A program made the translations under genes and the position numbers. Below are positions 51,868-56,582 of a stretch of DNA of 56,582 nucleotides, in pieces. The notes under the pieces are model-generated. The model worked only from the letters and a program-made list of their open reading frames with translations, ran no database searches and had not been told where the DNA came from. Source of the stretch: Bradyrhizobium sp. (GTDB lineage: Bacteria > Pseudomonadota > Alphaproteobacteria > Rhizobiales > Xanthobacteraceae); the NCBI RefSeq assembly GCF_030697065.1, contig NZ_JAUYQU010000092.1:1-56582 (forward strand), given 5' to 3'. Position 1 is the stretch's first letter, and every line of letters starts with the position of its first letter.

Positions 51868-52698
51868 CTAGCGCAGGCGCGTCACGGTTGACGCCGGCTC
51901 AACCGCGGGCTCATCGGGATCGGCCGTCGGATGTGGCATCGCCTCGATCACCTCGATGCCTCGGCTGTGGCAAATGCTCGCAATGCCCGCCGGCAGGGCC
52001 GCGTCGGTGACGAAAGTCTGGATCTGGCTGAGATGGGCGATGCGCACCGGCGCGCTGCGGCGAAGTTTGGTGCTATCGGCGACCAGCATCACGCTGCGGG
52101 CGTTGGCAATGATGGCCTGCGCCGCCTGCACCTCGCGATAGTCGAAATCCAGCAACGCGCCCTCCTCGTCGATCGCGGAGGCGCCGATGATGGCGTAGTC
52201 GACCTTGAACTGGCCGATCAGGCTGATCGCGGTCGAGCCGATCACCGCGCCGTCGGCGCGACGCACCGCGCCGCCGGCCACGATCACCTCGATGCGCGGA
52301 TGCCGGTAGAGCAGCATCGCCACGTTGAGGTTGTTGGTGATGACGAGGAGGTCCTGGTGCGAGGTCAGCGCGCTGGCAACCTCTTCGGTCGTGGTGCCGA
52401 TGTTGATGAACAGCGAGCAGCCGTTCGGAATCTGCGCCGCGGCGGCGGCCCCGATCGCCTTCTTCTCCTCGGCCGCGACGAAGCGGCGGGCCTCATAGGC
52501 AAGGTTCTCGACCCCGGAGGCGATGATGGCGCCGCCGTGAATCCGGGTCAGCGAACGATGGTCGCAGAGATCGTTGAGGTCCTTGCGGATGGTCTGCGCC
52601 GAAACCTCGAAACGGCGGGCGAGATCCTCCACCATCACCCGGCCAAAGGCGCGGGCGATATTGAGAATTTCGGTTTGGCGATGGGACAGGCCGGTCAC
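51868..52698 (-). CDS. glpR: DeoR-family regulator, probable glycerol-3-phosphate repressor
   Basis: The 276-residue protein has the DeoR HTH (SHRQTEILNIARAFGRVMVE, DLARRFEVSAQTIRKDLNDL) and the sugar-phosphate-binding DeoRC domain (GCSLFINIGTTTEEVASALT, VITNNLNVAMLL, GGAVRRADGAVIGS). Such proteins sense a phosphorylated sugar; next to glpD, glycerol 3-phosphate is the likely effector. The start is GTG at 52698 with GAGG seven bases ahead. It lies 244 bases upstream of glpD on the same strand, with weak hairpin sequence between, so the two may or may not share one transcript. Confidence 0.88.
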   Translation of the reverse strand: MTGLSHRQTEILNIARAFGRVMVEDLARRFEVSAQTIRKDLNDLCDHRSLTRIHGGAIIASGVENLAYEARRFVAAEEKKAIGAAAAAQIPNGCSLFINIGTTTEEVASALTSHQDLLVITNNLNVAMLLYRHPRIEVIVAGGAVRRADGAVIGSTAISLIGQFKVDYAIIGASAIDEEGALLDFDYREVQAAQAIIANARSVMLVADSTKLRRSAPVRIAHLSQIQTFVTDAALPAGIASICHSRGIEVIEAMPHPTADPDEPAVEPASTVTRLR

Positions 52699-52798
52699 AG
52701 AGGCACCTCGGGGCAGCGCCCATGGTGCGGCGGTTCGATGGTTCGGTCAACGCGGCAGACCGGCGGTGTCGCGGCGATTGGCGACTACGGTTACCAGC

Positions 52799-52987
52799 CT
52801 AGGCGGCGATCCGCCCGCCCTGCGCCAGACGGCGCGCCGCCCGTTCGGCTTCGCGCGCGTTACGGAAGAGCCGGCCTTCCAGCGAACTGAAACGGTAGGT
52901 GGCGGCGAAGAAGCGATAGCCCCGGGGATCGCGCACGACGATTCCGGCCGCCTGCGATCCGACCTCGATGATATAGGTGTCCGACAT
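52799..52987 (-). CDS. Small conserved protein, unknown
   Basis: A 62-residue protein: MSDTYIIEVGSQAAGIVVRD, PRGYRFFAATYRFSSLEGRL, and FRNAREAERAARRLAQGGRI. It resembles short Bradyrhizobiaceae proteins of the kind annotated as hypothetical, with a beta-rich first half and an Ala/Arg-rich C-terminal helix. GGAAAG precedes the ATG. It lies between glpR and the BA14K-like gene and is divergent from the latter. Confidence 0.7.
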   Translation of the reverse strand: MSDTYIIEVGSQAAGIVVRDPRGYRFFAATYRFSSLEGRLFRNAREAERAARRLAQGGRIAA

Positions 52988-53146
52988 AGCTTTCCGCCCT
53001 TATTCCAGCCTGTGCGAATAACAGCACATGCGCTGAAATGTTCCTGGGTGCGCGAGGCTTACGGCGCGATGGGCCCTTGACCGGTTTCGAGGGTGGCGGC
53101 AATGCTGCTGCAAGGGTGCCTCGATCGAACCGGCTGGAGAATTGAC

Positions 53147-53596
53147 ATGAAAACAAAACTTGCAGCGACGGCGCTGCTGGCACTGGTGGTTTGCGCGCCG
53201 GCCGAACGGGCGGCGGCGCAGGAAAGCACGCTCGGCGGCGCGCTGTTCGGCGGCGTGGCCGGCGCCATTGTCGGCGGCGCACTCGGCGGCAACAGCGGTG
53301 CTGCGGCAGGCGCGGTGCTCGGCGCGGCCACCGGTGCCGCGATCGGCGCCCAGGGGGAGCCGCGGCCCGGCGGCTACCGCTATTACCGGAACGGCTGCTA
53401 CGTGCAGCAGGGCGACGGCTCATGGGTCGGCGTTTCGCCGCGCTATTGCCAGACGGCGCAATACGCTCCCCGCGAGCGATATGCTCCGAGGCAGCAGTAT
53501 TACGAGGAGGCGCCGGCCTGCACGCGCTACCGCTCCTATGACCCCCGCACCGGCACCTATATCGGCCGCGACGGTTACCAGCGTCCCTGCCCGTAG
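53147..53596 (+). CDS. Secreted glycine-zipper protein with BA14K-like C-terminus
   Basis: The 149-residue protein has a signal peptide (TKLAATALLALVVCAPAERA, then AA), a glycine zipper (LGGALFGGVAGAIVGGALGG, NSGAAAGAVLGAATGAAIGA; about 28-65), a Tyr-rich middle, and the BA14K ending ACTRYRSYDPRTGTYIGRDG followed by YQRPCP. BA14K proteins of Brucella and relatives are surface-exposed and immunoreactive. The glycine zipper suggests membrane insertion or oligomerisation. The start at 53147 has GGAG nine bases ahead; longer readings do not. Confidence 0.85.
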   Translation: MKTKLAATALLALVVCAPAERAAAQESTLGGALFGGVAGAIVGGALGGNSGAAAGAVLGAATGAAIGAQGEPRPGGYRYYRNGCYVQQGDGSWVGVSPRYCQTAQYAPRERYAPRQQYYEEAPACTRYRSYDPRTGTYIGRDGYQRPCP

Positions 53597-53602
53597 GCGC
53601 CG

Positions 53603-54790
53603 TCAGGCACCGCGCGTGACCGCCTCATAGGTCAGCCGCTTGAACTCGATGGCGAAGGGTGGAAAAAAGCCATCTGGCGCTGCGTCATCAGCAGGCCGGC
53701 GACGCCGGTTTTCGGCGAAATCCACCATTGCGTGCCGGCCACCCCGCCCCACCAGAATTCGCCGGCCGCATCGCCGTGATCGAGCGGCGAGGGCCGCAGG
53801 GTCAGCGCGCCCGCCAGCCCGTAGCCCTTGCCGACCAGTTCTCCCGTCATCGGAAAACGCATCCAGACGCCGCCGGGCAGCTGATTGGTCATCATCTCGG
53901 CTATCGTTTCCGGCTTCAGCAGCGTCGGTCCGCCCGGCAGCAGACTTCGAATGAGCGCCACCATGTCCGGCAAGCTCGACACCAGGCCGCCACCGCCGCT
54001 CAGCCTCGGCCACGGCCGAGTTATCGGTGCGGGTCAGGCCCGGTTTCATCGGATCCATCAGATCCGCCCCGGCATAATAGGCGGCGAGCCGGCTGCGGTC
54101 TTTTTCCGGCACCGCGAAGGCGGTGTCCACCATGCCAAGCGGAGCAAAAATCCGCCGTGCGATGAACTTGTCCAGCGCCTCGCCGCTGACGACTTCCACC
54201 AGCCGTCCCACGACGTCGGTCGCGACCGAATACTCCCATGACGTGCCCGGGTGATAGGCCAGCGGCAGCTCCGCCAGCGTGTCGATCATGTCGACCAGCG
54301 TCGTCGTGGGGTTGAGCACCTTGCGTTGCTGGTAAGCCTTGAACAGCGGGGTCCCCGGATCGAACAGACCATAGCTCAGCCCCGAACTGTGACTGAGCAA
54401 CTGGCGAATGGTGATCGATCCCCTGGCCGGCTCGGCATCTTCGAGCGATGTCGCGCCCGGGCGCATCACCCGGCGGTTGCCAAGCTGCGGGATGAATTTC
54501 TCGATCGGGTCGTCGAGCAGGAAGCGGCCCTCCTCGCAAAGCAGCAGCGCGGCGCAGGAGGTAATCAGCTTGGTGTTGGAGAACACCCGGAACAGGTGAT
54601 CGGTGCGCAACGGGATCTGTGTTTCCTTGTCGGCCCAACCCACACAATTTACGTCCACCAGATCCCGGCCCACCAGCACCGCGGACGATACGCCGGGCAG
54701 GATGTTGCCATCGACCAGGCGGCGCATGGCGGCATGGGCCGCCCCGAAACCGTAGCCGGTGGTCGTCATCTTCAAATCCTGCACGTGCAT
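53603..54790 (-). pseudogene. Beta-lactamase-family serine hydrolase with two compensating frameshifts
   Basis: From the ATG at 54790 (GGGAG five bases ahead) the frame reads a class C-type hydrolase with HLFRVFSNTKLITSCAALLL (SxxK site as SNTK) and TSWEYSVATDVVGRLVEVVS (YxN-like as YSV). Near 54015-54030 the pattern jumps to the next frame, giving RLSGGGGLVSSLPDMVALIR and GLAGALTLRPSPLDHGDAAG and WWGGVAGTQWWISPKTGVAG. Near 53665, close to a six-base A run, it returns to the first frame and ends FAIEFKRLTYEAVTRGA. The ends and middle are well conserved, so the shifts are either recent mutations or sequence errors. Confidence 0.7.
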
Positions 54791-55000
54791 TTTACTCCCG
54801 TCGCACGCATTGCTTCCGCCGCGGTTCTCTACCCGCAGTATCAGTGGACCAAACGGGGCGTCAATCGCTGCCGCAGAAATCGAGGCGCCCGGAGAAAGAC
54901 ACAAAGATTCTTTTTGCCGTACGGCTGCAACGGCCAACGCCGAATGCCATAGTCGGGATCAAATCGCCGGCCAACGCCGGCATCGATCGGGAGGGACCTG

Positions 55001-56582
55001 ATGGCTTTGACAGAATCCTGCGTGGCGGGACCGACAACTCCGGCGGTGCGCGATATCACGCTCGGCCAATTGCTCGAACGGGCCGCTAAATCGGCGCCGG
55101 ACCGGATCGCGCTGATATCGGGCGTCCCCGATCCGGCGCTGCGGCGCCAGTGGACCTATGCCGAACTCCGCCGCGAGGCGCAACGCACCGCGCGCGCGTT
55201 GCTCAGCCGCTTCAAACCGGGCGAACGGATCGCGGTCTGGGCGCAGAACCTGCCCGAATGGATCATGCTCGAGTTCGGCGCGGGACTCGCCGGCATGGTG
55301 CTGGTCACCGTCAATCCCGGTTTCAGGGTCAACGAGGTCGAATATGTGCTGAAGCAATCACGCTCGGCCGGCGTGTTCGTGGTCAATTCCTTCCGTGGCA
55401 ATCCGATGCTGCAGACCGTGCGCGAGGTCGCGCCGCACTGCCCGGAGTTGCGCGAGATCGTCTGTTTCGACGACTGGCCGGCCTTCATCGTCGCCGGCGA
55501 CGACAGCAGCCCACTTCCGGACGTCCAGCCGACCGATCCCGTGATGATCCAGTATACCTCGGGCACCACGGGCTTTCCCAAAGGCGCGTTGCTGCATCAT
55601 CGCGGCCTCGCCAACAACGGCGCCGACACCGCCGACCGCATGGGGATCGACCCCGGCGACGTCTTCATCACCACCATGCCGCTGTTCCACACCGGCGGCT
55701 GCGTCTGCTGCGTGATCGGCGCGGTGTCCAAGGCCGCGACCCAGGTGCTGCTGGAGGCGTTCGAACCCGGACTCGTGCTCGAAATGTTCGAAACCTACCG
55801 CGGCAATGCGATGCTCGGCGTGCCGACCATGCTGGTGGCGATGCTGGAACATCCCTCCTTCGCATCCACCGACCTCAAGTCGGTCAAGGCGATCTGTTCG
55901 GGCGGCTCCACTGTGCCGGCCGCGCTCGTCACCTTGCTGGAGCAGAAACTGGGGGCGCCCTTCACCATCGTGTTCGGGCAGACCGAATGTTCGCCGGTGG
56001 CCGCCCAGACCCTGACCACGGATACGATCGAGGACAAGGCCGGCACCATCGGCCTGCCGCTGCCGAACATGGAAACCAAAATCGTCAATCCCGATACCGG
56101 CAACACGGTGCCGATCGGCGAGATCGGTGAATTCTGCACGCGCGGCTATCACATCATGCTCGGCTATTTCGAAATGCCGGACGCGACCGCCGCTGCGATC
56201 GATGCCGAGGGCTGGCTGCATACCGGCGATCTGTGCGCGATGGACGCGCGCGGCTATTGCACGGTGGAAGGGCGCCTGAAGGACATGATCATCCGCGGCG
56301 GCGAGAACATCTATCCGCGCGAGCTCGAAGAATTGTTGTTTCGTCACCCCAAGGTCGGCGAGGTGGCAGTGGTCGGACTGCCGCACGAAAAATGGGGCGA
56401 AGAGGTCGCCGCCTTCATCCGCGCAGCGCCGGGCGCGACCATCGACAAGGAGGAATTGTCGGCCTACATGCGCGCCTCGCTCGCTCATCACAAGACGCCG
56501 CGGCACTGGTTCGTGGTCGAGGCCTTTCCGCTGACGGGATCGGGAAAAATCCAGAAGTTCAAGCTGCGCGAATTCTGGGCCA
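55001..56582 (+). CDS. AMP-dependent acyl-CoA ligase, cut by the window end
   Basis: The first 527 codons of a FadD-like ligase. It shows LGQLLERAAKSAPDRIALIS, the AMP motif MIQYTSGTTGFPKGALLHHR, the acceptor region IVFGQTECSPVAAQTL, GWLHTGDLCAMD, the hinge GRLKDMIIRGGENIYPRELE and the catalytic end GSGKIQKFKLREF. Such enzymes activate medium- or long-chain fatty acids or aromatic acids; the sequence does not pick one. GGGAGGG lies six bases before the ATG at 55001. Only a few residues should be missing at the C-terminus. Confidence 0.93.
   Translation, partial: MALTESCVAGPTTPAVRDITLGQLLERAAKSAPDRIALISGVPDPALRRQWTYAELRREAQRTARALLSRFKPGERIAVWAQNLPEWIMLEFGAGLAGMVLVTVNPGFRVNEVEYVLKQSRSAGVFVVNSFRGNPMLQTVREVAPHCPELREIVCFDDWPAFIVAGDDSSPLPDVQPTDPVMIQYTSGTTGFPKGALLHHRGLANNGADTADRMGIDPGDVFITTMPLFHTGGCVCCVIGAVSKAATQVLLEAFEPGLVLEMFETYRGNAMLGVPTMLVAMLEHPSFASTDLKSVKAICSGGSTVPAALVTLLEQKLGAPFTIVFGQTECSPVAAQTLTTDTIEDKAGTIGLPLPNMETKIVNPDTGNTVPIGEIGEFCTRGYHIMLGYFEMPDATAAAIDAEGWLHTGDLCAMDARGYCTVEGRLKDMIIRGGENIYPRELEELLFRHPKVGEVAVVGLPHEKWGEEVAAFIRAAPGATIDKEELSAYMRASLAHHKTPRHWFVVEAFPLTGSGKIQKFKLREFWA

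Overview
The window is GC-rich, gene-dense DNA from an alphaproteobacterium, most likely Bradyrhizobium or a close relative in the Nitrobacteraceae (Rhodopseudomonas, Afipia). This is inferred from the codon use, from many small proteins typical of that family (DUF1285, DUF3309, DUF4170, DUF6111, BA14K-type), from the pairing of a long isocitrate lyase with an ScfR-type regulator, and from FixK/FNR-type boxes of the form TTG(A/C)-N6-(T/G)CAA. It reads as chromosome. I saw no rRNA, tRNA, CRISPR, transposase or phage genes.

Layout. 0.4-1.7 kb: an ArsR regulator with a perfect operator upstream, an SRPBCC partner, and a frameshifted MAPEG remnant. 1.8-3.9 kb: a translationally coupled pair, a zinc metallopeptidase and an ATP-grasp ligase, with no function I can name. 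4.2-10.5 kb: a stress and low-oxygen block (DUF3309, CsbD, LTXXQ protein, Crp/Fnr remnant and intact Crp/Fnr regulator, HisKA_2 kinase, Hsp20, several small proteins) with three FixK-like boxes. 10.6-14.3 kb: a serine hydrolase, then the overlapping operon DUF1285 / CoA-type NUDIX / DUF6111 / CCA-adding enzyme. 14.6-21.4 kb: MoxR ATPase, DUF58 protein and two large membrane proteins in one operon. 21.4-25.9 kb: a Zur-type zinc locus, with a COG0523 GTPase diverging from a His-rich DUF2946-like protein and a TonB receptor, each side with its own AT-rich palindrome. 26-29.7 kb: GNAT, glycosyltransferase, NUDIX hydrolase, phosphoesterase, and a membrane-anchored protein. 29.9-33.4 kb: isocitrate lyase plus a DUF4170 protein, divergent from the ScfR regulator across six TGTCA repeats.

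33.5-37.3 kb holds a membrane cNMP-domain protein, ketopantoate reductase and small proteins, one of them frameshifted. 37.4-41.0 kb encodes a three-subunit molybdenum hydroxylase. 41.3-46.5 kb is a tight operon for acetyl-CoA formation: acetyl-CoA synthetase, PDH E1 alpha, E1 beta, E2 and an acyl carrier protein, with a FixK-like box at the expected promoter distance. 46.8-50 kb: lytic transglycosylase, DUF1993 protein and Old Yellow Enzyme. 50-52.7 kb: GlpD (TTG start) and its DeoR-type regulator. The window ends with two small proteins, a beta-lactamase-fold gene broken by two compensating frameshifts, and the first 527 codons of an acyl-CoA ligase.

Taken together, the acetyl-CoA operon, isocitrate lyase/ScfR, GlpD/GlpR and acyl-CoA ligase point to flexible C2, fatty-acid and glycerol use. 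The FixK-like boxes suggest that part of this, with Hsp20 and a sensor kinase, responds to low oxygen. Five separate genes carry frameshifts, which may be real decay or sequence error. All functions are read from sequence motifs alone.
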